Positions 36,387 to 46,594 of a stretch of 64,000 nt of DNA are shown piece after piece. The translations under genes were made by a program, and so were the position numbers. This stretch comes from Methylocystaceae bacterium. GTDB taxonomy: Bacteria > Pseudomonadota > Alphaproteobacteria > Rhodospirillales > Terasakiellaceae. The stretch's first letter is position 1. Each line of letters starts with the position of its first letter. The notes under the pieces were generated by a model. The model was not told the DNA's origin. It did not search any database and was given only the letters and a program-made list of their open reading frames with translations. The DNA lies in the NCBI GenBank assembly GCA_013373205.1, contig JABXIG010000015.1, positions 212,226-276,225 of the forward strand. The letters are read 5' to 3'.

Positions 36387-36432
36387 GTTGATGGGTCCTT
36401 GTGATCGACTTTAAAAAGGGAAACTAAGCATT

Positions 36433-36927
36433 ATGTCTTCGCCAATGCAGCGCATTGAAGAAATCATTGCCCCCACCCTGACAGAACTTGGCTACGTTAT
36501 CGTACGTTTGCAAATGCAGGGTGATCGTCGCCCGACGTTGCAGATTATGGCTGAACGTGCCGATCGCAAAACCATGGATGTGGAAGATTGCGCCAAAATC
36601 AGCCGCGCTGTGTCTCCGCTTCTGGATGTGGATGACCCTATTGACGAAGCCTACTCTCTGGAAGTGAGTTCCCCAGGCGTAGATCGCCCGCTTGTTCGGG
36701 CAGAAGATTTTGATCGCTTTGCCGGTTTCGAAGCCAAGGTAGAAATGTCCTACCTGATTGAGGGCCGCAAACGTTTCACAGGCCGCCTTGTGGGGCTTGT
36801 GGATGGTAATGTACAAATTCTCGTGGACGGTGTGGCCCAGGATCTTCCTTTCGAAGATATCGTAAAAGCCAAGTTGGTCCTAACCGATGACCTGCTTGCT
36901 GCAGCGTCCAAAGAACAAGGATTGTAA
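36433..36927 (+). CDS. rimP: Ribosome maturation factor RimP
   Basis: 164 residues, two-domain RimP: N-terminal LGYVIVRLQMQGDRRPTLQI and MDVEDCAKISRAVSPLLDVD, ending in the Sm-like C-terminal barrel (GRLVGLVDGNVQILVDG). VSSPGVDRPL is the characteristic middle motif. RimP helps mature the 30S subunit. It is the first gene of a long operon with nusA 6 bases downstream and follows an attenuator-like leader. Confidence 0.96.
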   Translation: MSSPMQRIEEIIAPTLTELGYVIVRLQMQGDRRPTLQIMAERADRKTMDVEDCAKISRAVSPLLDVDDPIDEAYSLEVSSPGVDRPLVRAEDFDRFAGFEAKVEMSYLIEGRKRFTGRLVGLVDGNVQILVDGVAQDLPFEDIVKAKLVLTDDLLAAASKEQGL

Positions 36928-36933
36928 GGAAAA

Positions 36934-38448
36934 ATGGAACAATCGAGCGGAATGCCTCGCCCTGAATTGCTGCAAGTTGCCGATGTGGTAGCACGCGATA
37001 AAGGGATTGAACGCGACCAAGTTTTTGAAGCCATGGAACAAGCCATTCAAAAGGCAGGTCGTTCCAAATATGGCCAAGAACACGACATTCGTGCCAACAT
37101 CGACCGTAAAACCGGCGAGATCAAACTGGCACGCTACATCGAAGTGGTCGAAGAGGTCGAAGACGAACACATGCAAATGACCGTAGATCAGGCACGCGCG
37201 CGTAAGAGCGATGCTGAACTCGGTGAATTTCTGGTCGACCCTTTACCGCCGATTGATTTTGGTCGCATCGCTGCCCAAACGGCTAAACAGGTCATCGTAC
37301 AAAAAGTACGTGATGCCGAACGCGACCGTCAGTATGATGAATTTAAAGACCGTGTTGGCGAAGTCGTCAACGGTCTGGTTAAACGTGTGGAATTCGGCAA
37401 CGTAATCGTTGACTTGGGTCGCACAGAAGCCTTGCTACGCCGTGATGAATGTATTCCGCGCGAACATGTGAAAAACGGGGACCGTATCCGCGCTTATATC
37501 TTTGATGTACGTCGTGAAAACCGTGGACCTCAAATCTTCCTGTCACGTTCTCACCCTCAATTCATGGCCAAACTGTTCACACAGGAAGTCCCTGAAATCT
37601 ATGACGGCATCATCGAGATTAAATCCGTTGCCCGCGATGCTGGGTCACGTGCGAAAATCGCTGTACAGTCTTCTGACGGTTCCATCGATCCGGTGGGTGC
37701 ATGTGTGGGCATGCGTGGTTCGCGCGTTCAGGCTGTTGTGTCTGAACTGCAAGGTGAAAAAATCGATATCATCCAATGGTCTGCAGATCCCGCAACATTC
37801 ATCGTAAACGCACTGGCACCTGCCGAAGTTGCCAAAGTGGTTCTGGATGAAGAAACCAACCGTATTGAAGTTGTCGTTCCGGACGACCAGCTGTCTTTGG
37901 CGATTGGCCGTCGTGGTCAGAATGTGCGCCTGGCCTCACAACTGACCTCTTGGGATATCGACATCCTGACAGAAGCTGAAGAATCTGAGCGTCGTCAGGA
38001 AGAATTCAAAGCCCGTTCCAACCAGTTTATCGAAGCCTTGGATGTGGATGACGTGATCGCGCATCTCTTGGTGACCGAAGGTTTCTCTTCCATCGAAGAA
38101 GTGGCCTATGTGCCGCGTGCCGAACTGGCAGAGATCGAAGGCTTTGATATGGATGTAGCCGAAGAACTGCGTGCCCGCGCCCTTACCTTCCTGGAAGAAC
38201 AGGACAAGGTACTGGATGCCAAACGCAAAGAACTTGGTGTTGCCGACGAATTGTTCAACGTTGAAGGCCTAAGCGCAGCCATGGTTGTCGCTTTGGGTGA
38301 AAACGATGTCAAAACGCTGGACGATCTGGCCGATCTGGCTGGGGATGAACTGCGCGAATATGTCGGTGAAAAGAACCTGGGTGAAACGGCTGCCAATGAA
38401 ATTATCATGGCAGCGCGTGCGCATTGGTTCGAAGATGAAGACGCATAA
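36934..38448 (+). CDS. nusA: Transcription termination/antitermination factor NusA
   Basis: 504 residues. Order: N-terminal RNA polymerase-binding domain, S1 domain (GEVVNGLVKRVEFGNVIVDLG... in the 130s to 190s), two KH domains (DPVGACVGMRGSRVQAV, LAIGRRGQNVRLASQL) and C-terminal helix-hairpin-helix acidic repeats (DDVIAHLLVTEGFSSIEEV, LSAAMVVALGENDVKTL). It controls pausing, termination and rRNA antitermination. Its own operon leader has a terminator, so autoregulation is plausible. The next gene starts 14 bases before its stop. Confidence 0.97.
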   Translation: MEQSSGMPRPELLQVADVVARDKGIERDQVFEAMEQAIQKAGRSKYGQEHDIRANIDRKTGEIKLARYIEVVEEVEDEHMQMTVDQARARKSDAELGEFLVDPLPPIDFGRIAAQTAKQVIVQKVRDAERDRQYDEFKDRVGEVVNGLVKRVEFGNVIVDLGRTEALLRRDECIPREHVKNGDRIRAYIFDVRRENRGPQIFLSRSHPQFMAKLFTQEVPEIYDGIIEIKSVARDAGSRAKIAVQSSDGSIDPVGACVGMRGSRVQAVVSELQGEKIDIIQWSADPATFIVNALAPAEVAKVVLDEETNRIEVVVPDDQLSLAIGRRGQNVRLASQLTSWDIDILTEAEESERRQEEFKARSNQFIEALDVDDVIAHLLVTEGFSSIEEVAYVPRAELAEIEGFDMDVAEELRARALTFLEEQDKVLDAKRKELGVADELFNVEGLSAAMVVALGENDVKTLDDLADLAGDELREYVGEKNLGETAANEIIMAARAHWFEDEDA

Positions 38449-39013
38449 GGGCGATAGCCCGGAACGCCGTTGCATTGTCACCGGATCGGTTCTTCCCAAA
38501 GAACAACTGATCCGGTGCGTCGTTGGACCGGACGATATCGTCGTCCCGGATGTGGATGGCAAACTGCCGGGACGCGGTTTATGGTTGAGCTCCTCGCGAA
38601 ATGTGGTAAACACTGCATGCGCGAAGAAGGCCTTTAATCGTGCCGCCCGCAAAAACGTCACCCCTATGGAGGGGTTGGCGGACAGAATAGAAGCCCTTTT
38701 GGTGCAGCGCAGCCTTTCCCTGATCGGTTTGATGCGCCGGACCAGCGGGGTAATTTTCGGGTTTGAAAAAACCCGCGCCTGGCTGAAAAGCGGTAAATGC
38801 GCCGTTGTTTTAGCCGCCAGAGATGGGGCCGATGACGGTCGGGCAAAGATTAAAGCCTTGGCAGGTGACCTGCCTTTGATCGAACTTTTCGATGCAGAGG
38901 AATTGGGGAAAGCTGCTGGGCGGGACCATGTGGTCCATATGGGACTGGCGCCGGGTAAAATGGCCAGGCGTTTCCAAGTGGAAGCTTTGCGTTTGCAAGG
39001 GTTTCGCGACTGA
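38435..39013 (+). CDS. YlxR/DUF448 family RNA-binding protein
   Basis: 192 residues from the ATG at 38435, overlapping nusA by 14 bases; longer upstream frames run antisense-free through nusA and are not the start. The YlxR signature is PERRCIVTGSVLPKEQLIR followed by PGRGLWLSSS. The C-terminal half is a L7Ae/L30e-like fold, seen at GLMRRTSGVIFGFEKTR and KCAVVLAARDGADD, a fusion common in alphaproteobacteria. It probably binds RNA; the exact role is not established. Position between nusA and infB is conserved. Confidence 0.92.
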   Translation: MKTHKGDSPERRCIVTGSVLPKEQLIRCVVGPDDIVVPDVDGKLPGRGLWLSSSRNVVNTACAKKAFNRAARKNVTPMEGLADRIEALLVQRSLSLIGLMRRTSGVIFGFEKTRAWLKSGKCAVVLAARDGADDGRAKIKALAGDLPLIELFDAEELGKAAGRDHVVHMGLAPGKMARRFQVEALRLQGFRD

Positions 39014-39048
39014 TTGTAGAACTATAGAAAGACAGGCACAGCTCGGAT

Positions 39049-41616
39049 ATGACAGATAAAAAAGGCGACGACAGCAACAAGCTCAGCCTCAATCGACCCG
39101 GCAAACTTGAACTGAAAAAGACGGTTGAAGCAGGTCAGGTGAAGCAAAGCTTCTCTCATGGACGCAGCAAGTCCGTGGCTGTCGAGGTGCGCAAAAAACG
39201 AACATTCGTTCCTAAAGACGCATCTGGCCGCATGACCGAAATCAGCGCAGAAGAAAGAGCTGCCGCTGAAGCAAAAGAAGCTGCTGAAGCTGCTTTCAAA
39301 AAAGCGGCTCACTCGAACGCGGACACTCACTTGACAGAGAGTGAATTGGCAAAACGCGCAGAAGTTCTTCAAAACGCTCAAAGAGCGCAAGAAGAAATTC
39401 AAAAACAAGCCGAAGCTGATGCAGAAGCGCGTGCCAAACGCGAAGCAGCAGACGCCAAGCGCCGCGAAGACGAAAAAGAAGCCGAAGAGCGTAAAGCCAA
39501 AGCTGAAGCTGATCGCAAGGCTAAAGAAGAAGCCGAAGCCAAAAAACGCATCGAAGAAGAAGCACGCAAAGCAGCCGAAGAAGCTGAACTTGCTGCAACC
39601 CGTGCAGAAAAAGACGGGGCGCGTCGTGCTGAACCAGGCAAAAAAGACGAAAAACCTGCCGCAGCAAAACCGGTGAAAAAGAAAGAAGTTAAAAAACAGG
39701 AAGCCTCCAAACGCGGCAATGATCGCCGTCGCGGTAAAGGTAAACTGTCTATCGATAACTTCGATGGCGAACAACGCCAACGTTCACTGGCTTCTGTAAA
39801 ACGTGCCCGCCAAAAGCAAAAACAGCAGCAAGGTGGAGCGAAACAGGAAGCCTCCAAGCAAACCCGCGAAGTGGTCTTGCCGGATCATATTACCGTTCAG
39901 GAACTTGCGAACCGTATGTCTGAAAAGGCAGCGGCTGTTGTAAAAACCCTGATGACCATGGGAACAATGGTCACCATTAACCAGACCATTGACGCCGATA
40001 CCGCACAAATTGTTGTGGAAGAATTTGGTCACACCGTCAAACGCGTGTCTGATGCGGATGTGGAAGTTGATCTGGCAGGTCCGGAAGATAAAGAATCGCA
40101 ACGTGTTGCACGTGCGCCGATTGTGACTGTCATGGGTCACGTTGACCATGGTAAAACATCCCTTTTGGATGCCTTGCGTGAAACCGACGTTGTGGATAAA
40201 GAAGCCGGTGGCATCACCCAGCACATTGGGGCCTATCAGGTCACAATGGCATCGGGGGCGAAAATTTCATTCGTTGATACACCGGGCCACGAAGCCTTTA
40301 CCGCCATGCGTGCCCGTGGGGCGCAACTGACAGATATCGTTGTTCTTGTGGTCGCCGCAGATGACGGTGTTATGCCACAAACCATCGAAGCCATCCGTCA
40401 CGCCAAAGCCGCCGAAGTGCCGATTATTGTTGCGATCAACAAAATCGACAAGCCGGGTGCTGACCCGACGCGTGTCCGTACAGAATTGCTGCAACATGAA
40501 ATTCAGGTTGAAAGCATGGGCGGTGACGTCATGGACGTTGAAGTGTCTGCCAAGCAGCGCCTGAACTTAGAAAACCTTGAAGAAACCATTTTGCTTCAAG
40601 CTGAAATTCTGGAACTCAAAGCCAACCCGAACCGCGCTGCCGAAGGTGTCGTTGTCGAAGCCAAGCAAGAACGTGGTCGTGGTAATATTGCCACCGTCAT
40701 GGTCCAGCGCGGGACCTTACGCATCGGGGACATCTTCGTTGTCGGTGCTGAATGGGGTCGCGTACGTGCGCTTGTGAATGATCATGGTCAGCATGTGAAA
40801 GAATCTGGTCCGGCAACTCCGGTTGAAGTCCTGGGCTTGCAAGGTACACCATCCGCTGGGGATCAGTTGATCGTGGTCGAAAGCGAAGCCAAAGCCCGTG
40901 AAGTTTCTGAATACCGAACCAACAAATCCAAAGCTGCAAAAGCGGCGGCAAGTGGTCGTGGTACTTTGGAAGAATTGTTCAGCCAAATCGCCGCAGGGGA
41001 AGTCAAAGAACTTCCGGTTCTGATCAAAGGTGACGTACAGGGTTCTATCGAAGCCTTGAGCGGGACATTTGACAAACTGGGCCGCGATGATGTGAAAGTG
41101 AAGGTTCTGCATGGTGCAGTCGGTGCCATCAACGAATCTGATATCACATTGGCGCGTGCGTCCAACGCATTGATTATTGGCTTTAACGTGCGTGCCAACC
41201 CGCAAGCGCGTGAAATGGCCAAACGCGATGGTGTGGATATTCGTTATTACTCCATCATCTATGATGCTGCGGACGATGTAAAACGTATGATGTCCGGTCT
41301 TCTGGACCCGGTTTATCAGGAAAAATTCATCGGTTACGCCGAAATCCGCGAAACCTTCAACATCTCACGCGTTGGGACGATTGCGGGTTGTATGGTCACA
41401 GAAGGCATTGTCAAACGTGGCGCAAAAGTTCGCTTGCTGCGTGACAACGTTGTGGTCCATGAAGGGGCACTCGGCCAGTTGAAACGTTTCAAGGACGACG
41501 TCAAAGAAGTCAAATCCGGCTTTGAATGCGGTATGTCCTTTGAAAACTACAATGACCTCAAAGTAGGCGATGTAATCGAATGCTTTGAAATGGAACAGAT
41601 CGAACAAGAGATCTAA
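39049..41616 (+). CDS. infB: Translation initiation factor IF-2
   Basis: 855 residues. A long, highly charged Lys/Glu/Ala-rich N-terminal region (about residues 60-250, probably coiled coil) precedes the IF2_N domain ([20 protein letters not shown]). The GTPase core has G1 [16 protein letters not shown] (about residue 360), G3 DTPGHEAF and G4 NKID. Domains II-IV follow. IF-2 places initiator tRNA on the 30S subunit. The repetitive N-terminal coding sequence gives long open frames on the other strand, which are spurious. Confidence 0.98.
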   Translation: MTDKKGDDSNKLSLNRPGKLELKKTVEAGQVKQSFSHGRSKSVAVEVRKKRTFVPKDASGRMTEISAEERAAAEAKEAAEAAFKKAAHSNADTHLTESELAKRAEVLQNAQRAQEEIQKQAEADAEARAKREAADAKRREDEKEAEERKAKAEADRKAKEEAEAKKRIEEEARKAAEEAELAATRAEKDGARRAEPGKKDEKPAAAKPVKKKEVKKQEASKRGNDRRRGKGKLSIDNFDGEQRQRSLASVKRARQKQKQQQGGAKQEASKQTREVVLPDHITVQELANRMSEKAAAVVKTLMTMGTMVTINQTIDADTAQIVVEEFGHTVKRVSDADVEVDLAGPEDKESQRVARAPIVTVMGHVDHGKTSLLDALRETDVVDKEAGGITQHIGAYQVTMASGAKISFVDTPGHEAFTAMRARGAQLTDIVVLVVAADDGVMPQTIEAIRHAKAAEVPIIVAINKIDKPGADPTRVRTELLQHEIQVESMGGDVMDVEVSAKQRLNLENLEETILLQAEILELKANPNRAAEGVVVEAKQERGRGNIATVMVQRGTLRIGDIFVVGAEWGRVRALVNDHGQHVKESGPATPVEVLGLQGTPSAGDQLIVVESEAKAREVSEYRTNKSKAAKAAASGRGTLEELFSQIAAGEVKELPVLIKGDVQGSIEALSGTFDKLGRDDVKVKVLHGAVGAINESDITLARASNALIIGFNVRANPQAREMAKRDGVDIRYYSIIYDAADDVKRMMSGLLDPVYQEKFIGYAEIRETFNISRVGTIAGCMVTEGIVKRGAKVRLLRDNVVVHEGALGQLKRFKDDVKEVKSGFECGMSFENYNDLKVGDVIECFEMEQIEQEI

Positions 41617-41628
41617 GAAAAGAGTGTG

Positions 41629-41680
41629 TCCCGGCGAAAGCCGGGATCTCACGGACACAGGTTCCTGCTTCGCACAGGAA
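41629..41680. repeat. Two short palindromes between infB and rbfA
   Basis: TCCCGGC-GAAA-GCCGGGA (41629-41646) and TTCCTG / CAGGAA with a 7-base loop (41662-41680). The first is also bracketed by GTGTCC and GGACAC. Both are members of the repeat families seen elsewhere in the window. They sit inside an operon, so full termination is unlikely. Confidence 0.6.
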
Positions 41681-41697
41681 AACATGAGTGATAAATT

Positions 41698-42102
41698 ATG
41701 ACCAGACGATCCGGTAAAGCCCCGACCCAACGTCAATTACGTGTGGGTGAGGAAATCCGTCATGCCTTGGCGGAAATTATTGCACGCGCTGATTTTCGCG
41801 ACCCCGACCTGATTGATGCGTCGATTTCAGTCTCAGAGGTGCGTGTCAGCCCTGACTTGCGTAATGCAACCGTCTTTGTATCTGATCTGGGCGGCGATAA
41901 TACGGACGCGGTTGTGGAGGGCCTCAACCGAGCAAGTGGTCATGTACGTCATGAGTATTCGCGCCTGTCCACCACCAAATATATTCCAAAATTCCGTTTC
42001 AAACGCGATGAGTCACTGGATGAGGCTTTAAAGATCAACAAGCTTCTACAAGACCCCAAAGTTCAGGCTGACCTCCATCGCGATGATGAGGAAAAAGATT
42101 AA
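41698..42102 (+). CDS. rbfA: Ribosome-binding factor A
   Basis: 134 residues. KH-type fold with the family features TQRQLRVGEEIRHALAEI and VRVSPDLRNATVFVSDLGG and FRFKRDESLDEALKINKLL. RbfA binds the 30S subunit late in maturation. It is in the infB-truB segment of the operon, about 80 bases on each side, the gaps being filled by short palindromes. Confidence 0.95.
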   Translation: MTRRSGKAPTQRQLRVGEEIRHALAEIIARADFRDPDLIDASISVSEVRVSPDLRNATVFVSDLGGDNTDAVVEGLNRASGHVRHEYSRLSTTKYIPKFRFKRDESLDEALKINKLLQDPKVQADLHRDDEEKD

Positions 42103-42112
42103 AGAGTTCGGT

Positions 42113-42137
42113 GCCCCTGTGAAAACAGGGGCCTTTT
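42113..42137 (+). terminator. Terminator-like hairpin after rbfA
   Basis: GCCCCTGT-GAAA-ACAGGGGC (42113-42132) followed by CTTTTT. It may be a partial terminator within the operon or a member of the repeat family. Confidence 0.6.
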
Positions 42138-42146
42138 TGATAAAAG

Positions 42147-42164
42147 TTCCTGGTTTCGCAGGAA
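42147..42164. repeat. Short palindrome of the TTCCTG family
   Basis: TTCCTG / CAGGAA with a 6-base loop, followed by AAAC as in the copies at 2359 and 41662. Confidence 0.6.
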
Positions 42165-42182
42165 AACAATGACGGCAGAAAT

Positions 42183-43079
42183 ATGGGCAGAAAGAAAAAA
42201 GGCATTCCCATTCATGGCTGGTTGATTATCGATAAACCATTGGAAATGTCCTCCAACAATGTGGTCGGTAAAGCCCGCTGGCTGACCAAAGCCCAAAAAG
42301 TCGGTCATGGCGGCACCCTTGATCCCTTAGCCACAGGCATTCTACCCCTTGCCTTTGGTGAAGCGACCAAGACGGTGTCTTATGTAATGGACGGCACCAA
42401 AACCTATCGTTTTGAAATCAGCTGGGGAGAAAGCCGCACCACCGATGATGCAGAAGGTGAAGTCAGCGCGACCTCTGAACACCGCCCGACACGTACTGAT
42501 ATCGAAGCCATCTTGAACGAGTTCATCGGGGCGATTGAACAAATTCCACCCAAATATTCTGCACTCAAAATCGATGGGCAACGCGCTTATAAGCTGGCGC
42601 GTGAAGATAAAGACATCGAAATGACAGCGCGCACGGTGCAAATAGACGATTTACGCCTAATTGATTGCCCCGATTCGGAGCGTGCTATCTTCGAGGTGGA
42701 TTGCGGAAAAGGCACCTATGTACGGAGTCTGGGTCGTGATATTGGTGAAAAATTAGGCTGCCTCGGCTACATTTCCATGCTGCGGCGCACAAAAGTGGGC
42801 CCATTTGATGAAAAAAGCGCGATTTCACTGGATTTACTAGAGCAAATTGTGCATAGTGGGGCGCTTTTTGAAAGCCTCTTGGCGATTGAGACCGTGCTGG
42901 ACGACATCTCGGCACTGGCCTTAACACAAGATGAAACCCAAAAAATTCGAAATGGCATGGCGTTAAAGACGGATTTGGCGGATACAGAAACCATACGGTT
43001 AATGGACGCTGACAAGCTCGTTGCCCTTGCCAAAATCGAAGACGGACAGGTTCGTCCCTTTCGGGTTTTTAATTATTAA
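42183..43079 (+). CDS. truB: tRNA pseudouridine(55) synthase
   Basis: 298 residues. The catalytic segment GHGGTLDPLATGILPLAFG places the nucleophile at Asp47; WLIIDKPLEMSSNNVVGKAR is the N-terminal motif I, and KGTYVRSLGRDIGEKLG and the following helix complete the fold. It makes pseudouridine 55 in the T-loop of tRNAs. rpsO follows closely. Confidence 0.96.
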   Translation: MGRKKKGIPIHGWLIIDKPLEMSSNNVVGKARWLTKAQKVGHGGTLDPLATGILPLAFGEATKTVSYVMDGTKTYRFEISWGESRTTDDAEGEVSATSEHRPTRTDIEAILNEFIGAIEQIPPKYSALKIDGQRAYKLAREDKDIEMTARTVQIDDLRLIDCPDSERAIFEVDCGKGTYVRSLGRDIGEKLGCLGYISMLRRTKVGPFDEKSAISLDLLEQIVHSGALFESLLAIETVLDDISALALTQDETQKIRNGMALKTDLADTETIRLMDADKLVALAKIEDGQVRPFRVFNY

Positions 43080-43100
43080 CATCTATATATGGAGTATGTG

Positions 43101-43370
43101 ATGTCGATTACTGCAGAGCGTAAAGCTGAGCTGATCAAAGAATTTGGGACTAAAGAAGGCGACACTGGTTCACCTGAAGTACAAGTTGCCATTCTTTCCG
43201 AACGTATCTCAAACCTGACTGAGCACTTGAAAGAACACAAAAAAGACTTTCACTCTCGTCGTGGTCTGTTGATGTTGGTTGGTCAACGTCGTCGTCTCTT
43301 GGACTACACCAAGAAGAAAAACGTCGAACGTTACCAAAGCATCATCGAACGTTTGGGTCTGCGTCGTTAA
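43101..43370 (+). CDS. rpsO: 30S ribosomal protein S15
   Basis: 89 residues from the ATG at 43101, the exact length of S15; an ATG 12 bases upstream would add four residues and overlaps the GGAG RBS. Sequence features such as [39 protein letters not shown] and IERLGLRR are standard. S15 binds 16S rRNA in the platform. A terminator follows. Confidence 0.97.
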   Translation: MSITAERKAELIKEFGTKEGDTGSPEVQVAILSERISNLTEHLKEHKKDFHSRRGLLMLVGQRRRLLDYTKKKNVERYQSIIERLGLRR

Positions 43371-43388
43371 GACAAAGATTTTCGGGGC

Positions 43389-43430
43389 AAGGCGCGACAT
43401 ACCGTTTTTTTCGGTACTCGCGCCTTTCTT
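43389..43430 (+). terminator. rpsO terminator
   Basis: AAGGCGCG (43389-43396) pairs with CGCGCCTT (43419-43426), with an inner TACCG / CGGTA stem over a T-rich loop; a TCTTCGTTTTC tract follows. Confidence 0.7.
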
Positions 43431-43511
43431 CGTTTTCGACCCTGTGGCATCTTTATTGTCACAAAGCCGTCAAATCACAAATAGGTCGATGTGGTGTAGA
43501 TTGGCGGGTAT

Positions 43512-43552
43512 GGCTGGTATGTAAACTTTAAGGGAAGGTCCCTTAAGCAGCC
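43512..43552 (+). promoter_or_regulatory. pnp leader hairpin
   Basis: GGCTG (43512-43516) pairs with CAGCC (43548-43552), enclosing the perfect 8-base-pair stem TTAAGGGA / TCCCTTAA (43528-43546) with a 3-base loop, 25 bases before the pnp start. E. coli pnp is autoregulated through RNase III cleavage of such a leader stem; the same could hold here. Confidence 0.5.
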
Positions 43553-43577
43553 TAATGTACGTATGTAAGGAAGATAT

Positions 43578-45782
43578 ATGTTTAAAGAATTCCGTAAAGA
43601 AATCGAATGGGGCGGTCGTCCGCTGGTATTTGAAACAGGTAAGATTGCACGTCAAGCTGACGGTGCTGTAATGGTGACTTATGGCGAAACAAAAGTTTTG
43701 TGTACCGCTGTTGGTCAAAAACAGGCCCGTGCTGACATCGATTTCTTTCCGCTGACGGTTAACTATCAGGAAAAAGCATTTGCAGCCGGTAAAATTCCGG
43801 GCGGCTTTTTCAAACGCGAAGGACGCCCTTCTGAAAAAGAAACTCTGACGTCCCGCCTGATCGACCGTCCGATCCGCCCATTGTTTGCACCGGGCTATAA
43901 AAACGAAACACAAGTTATTTGTACTGTCCTGGCCCACGATCTGGAAAATGATCCAGACATCGTTGCCATGGTCGGTGCCTCTGCGGCCCTGACCATTTCA
44001 GGCATGCCGTTTATGGGCCCGATCGGGGCTGCACGCGTCGGTTATAAAGATGGTGAATACCTCTTGAACCCGACCACGGACGAACTGGAAGAATCTGTTC
44101 TTGATCTGGCTGTTGCCGGTACACAAGAAGGCGTTCTGATGGTTGAATCGGAAGCACAGGAACTTTCCGAAGAAATCATGTTGGGTGCGGTTGCCTTTGG
44201 TCACAAAGAGTTCCAACCTGTCATCGATGCCATCATCGACCTGGCTGAAGCTTGTGCGAAAGAACCATGGGACCTGCCACAACCGGTTGAATATCTCGGT
44301 GAAATCGAAGCTAAAGCGGCTGAACTGGCCGAAGCTGACCTGCGTGCGGCTTACAAAATTGTTGATAAGCAAGAACGCGTTGCTGCGGTTTCTGAAGCCA
44401 AAGCCAAGGTCACAGAATTTTACGCTGACAAAATCGAATCTGGTGAAGTTTCCGGCGTCGTTGTTGGTGGCGTTCTGAAAAATCTGGAAAAAGATATCGT
44501 TCGTCGCGACATCATCAAAACCCAGTCCCGTATCGACGGCCGTGATACCAAAACAGTGCGTGCCATTGATGCACAAGTTGGTCTGTTGCCACGTGCTCAC
44601 GGTTCTGCTTTGTTTACCCGTGGCGAAACACAAGCCATGGCTGTCACCACATTGGGGACAGGTCAGGATGAACAAATCATCGATGCTCTGGATAAAGAAT
44701 ATCGTGAAAACTTCATGCTGCACTACAACTTCCCGCCATATTCTGTCGGTGAAGCTTCTTTCCTGAAATCCCCAGGTCGTCGTGAAATCGGTCATGGTAA
44801 ACTGGCATGGCGCGCCATTCGTCCGTTAATGCCGTCCAAAGATGATTTCCCTTACACGGTTCGTGTGGTTTCTGAAGTGACAGAATCAAACGGGTCATCT
44901 TCTATGGCAACCGTTTGTGGCACAAGCTTGTCCCTCATGGATGCAGGTGTTCCGCTGACACGTCCGGTTGCGGGTATCGCCATGGGTCTGATCAAAGAAG
45001 ATGATGGCTTTGCTGTTCTGTCTGACATTTTGGGTGATGAAGATCATCTGGGCGACATGGACTTTAAAGTAGCTGGTACCGAAGAAGGGATTACATCCCT
45101 GCAAATGGATATCAAGATCACATCTATCACACCGGAAATTATGGAAATCGCTTTGGGTCAAGCCAAAGACGGTCGTGTCCATATTCTGGGTGAAATGTCC
45201 AAAGCCATCACATCTGGTCGTGACGACGTATCCAACAATGCACCGAAAATCACTGCCTTCCAGATCAACAAAGACAAGATCCGTGAAGTCATTGGTACAG
45301 GCGGTAAAGTGATCCGCGAGATCACAGAAACCACTGGTGCAAAGATTGACATCGAAGACGACGGCACTATCCGTGTGGCAGCTATTGACGGCGAAAGCGG
45401 TCAAAAAGCCATCGACTGGATCCAAGGGATTGTGGCTGAGCCCGAGCTCAACAAAATCTACCGCGGTAAAGTCGTTAAAGTCATGGATTTCGGTGCATTC
45501 GTTAACTACATGGGCACCCGCGACGGCCTGGTTCATATCTCTGAGCTGAAGAACGAGCGTGTGGCACAGGTTAGTGACGTTGTTTCTGAAGGCGATGAAG
45601 TCTGGGCGAAACTGATCGGTATCGATGATCGTGGTAAGGTTAAACTGTCCATGCGCGTCGTTGATCAGGAAACTGGCGAAGACATCACCGAAGAAGTTGG
45701 CGATAAACGCCCACGTTCTGAAGGTGACGGCGAAAAATCCGACAAGCCGAAAGGCCCACGTCGTCCGCGTCGCAAAGACTAA
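43578..45782 (+). CDS. pnp: Polyribonucleotide nucleotidyltransferase (PNPase)
   Basis: 734 residues. Two RNase PH-like domains (first: [31 protein letters not shown]; second: [39 protein letters not shown]), a KH domain ([19 protein letters not shown]) and an S1 domain ([17 protein letters not shown]), with a short basic tail. PNPase degrades RNA from the 3' end and is part of the degradosome. It is preceded by a hairpin leader and closed by a strong terminator. Confidence 0.98.
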   Translation: MFKEFRKEIEWGGRPLVFETGKIARQADGAVMVTYGETKVLCTAVGQKQARADIDFFPLTVNYQEKAFAAGKIPGGFFKREGRPSEKETLTSRLIDRPIRPLFAPGYKNETQVICTVLAHDLENDPDIVAMVGASAALTISGMPFMGPIGAARVGYKDGEYLLNPTTDELEESVLDLAVAGTQEGVLMVESEAQELSEEIMLGAVAFGHKEFQPVIDAIIDLAEACAKEPWDLPQPVEYLGEIEAKAAELAEADLRAAYKIVDKQERVAAVSEAKAKVTEFYADKIESGEVSGVVVGGVLKNLEKDIVRRDIIKTQSRIDGRDTKTVRAIDAQVGLLPRAHGSALFTRGETQAMAVTTLGTGQDEQIIDALDKEYRENFMLHYNFPPYSVGEASFLKSPGRREIGHGKLAWRAIRPLMPSKDDFPYTVRVVSEVTESNGSSSMATVCGTSLSLMDAGVPLTRPVAGIAMGLIKEDDGFAVLSDILGDEDHLGDMDFKVAGTEEGITSLQMDIKITSITPEIMEIALGQAKDGRVHILGEMSKAITSGRDDVSNNAPKITAFQINKDKIREVIGTGGKVIREITETTGAKIDIEDDGTIRVAAIDGESGQKAIDWIQGIVAEPELNKIYRGKVVKVMDFGAFVNYMGTRDGLVHISELKNERVAQVSDVVSEGDEVWAKLIGIDDRGKVKLSMRVVDQETGEDITEEVGDKRPRSEGDGEKSDKPKGPRRPRRKD

Positions 45783-45802
45783 GTCTTTTACCGACTAATA
45801 CA

Positions 45803-45839
45803 GAAAACCCCTTGAGTGCGATGGCCTCAAGGGGTTTTC
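45803..45839. terminator. pnp terminator (bidirectional)
   Basis: A perfect 14-base-pair stem, GAAAACCCCTTGAG (45803-45816) with CTCAAGGGGTTTTC (45826-45839), then eight or more T. It lies between convergent genes. Confidence 0.93.
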
Positions 45840-45863
45840 TTTTTTTTGGGGGGCAAAAACCCT

Positions 45864-46538
45864 TTATTTATCCCACGGATATACGGTCAGCCCGGGCCAG
45901 ACATCTTTCCAACGTTTGGTCTTTGCGTCATAAATATCAGGCAAATCAAGGACCGGGTTCGGGCGCACGATCTGGCGCAGGATGTTTTCAAAACCGAACG
46001 GTGCATCATAGGAAACCCGCCCCTTACCGCGCCCCTGTAAAGCAATAGCCTGAACCTTTGACGGATAGTATTTCAAAGACTGTGTCGCGTATGTGAGCTC
46101 AGGATAGTCCAGACCATATTTGGGTTGGTACCAGAGATGAACGCGGGCCTGATTTTTAATCTCGATCTTGATATTTAAATCACTAAAAACCGCCGCACAT
46201 TTCTGCGCCATGGCCTCTTCTGCTTCACGGCTTTGGTCTGGATCAAAATAGATCAGATCATAATCCAGAATACCTTCTGATGGTGGTTTGCCATCCATCA
46301 CATTCCACACCGTTTGAAAGAGACAACCGGATACCAACCAGCAATCTGGCTCATCCAGCATATGCATCCGATTGAGAATTTCCGTATTATAAGGGTTCAT
46401 CAAAACCAGCTTTATGAGAGTATCGGCATTGCGTGCCACATCGTATCGAGGCAGATTATCAGCAAAGAGCAGGCTATCGTCCCCATCGCTGGGCAGACGG
46501 CGGCGGTATCGGTTGACGATATGACCTTTGCGACGCAT
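45864..46538 (-). CDS. Nucleotidyltransferase family protein (NTP_transf_6/DUF925-like)
   Basis: 224 residues. The segment LVSGCLFQTVWNVMDGKPP followed by LDYDLIYFDPDQS contains the paired aspartates expected of a nucleotidyltransferase active site, and the remaining sequence (WLYQPKYG-like region and SFGFENI-like region) fits the DUF925 family of cytoplasmic proteins of unknown substrate. Single gene, convergent with pnp, and close to the EamA transporter gene on the same strand. Confidence 0.75.
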   Translation of the reverse strand: MRRKGHIVNRYRRRLPSDGDDSLLFADNLPRYDVARNADTLIKLVLMNPYNTEILNRMHMLDEPDCWLVSGCLFQTVWNVMDGKPPSEGILDYDLIYFDPDQSREAEEAMAQKCAAVFSDLNIKIEIKNQARVHLWYQPKYGLDYPELTYATQSLKYYPSKVQAIALQGRGKGRVSYDAPFGFENILRQIVRPNPVLDLPDIYDAKTKRWKDVWPGLTVYPWDK

Positions 46539-46594
46539 CCCCTGAATCCCTATCTCACAGATATAAACGAGAATAGCAAATTCGCGCTCTAAAA

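Noticed and set aside
39022..39780. Phe-rich frame on the minus strand opposite infB
   Set aside because: Arises from the Lys/Glu-rich repeats of IF-2; no domain or RBS.
43998..44795. 265-codon frame on the minus strand inside pnp
   Set aside because: Shadow of the pnp frame with no recognisable domain.
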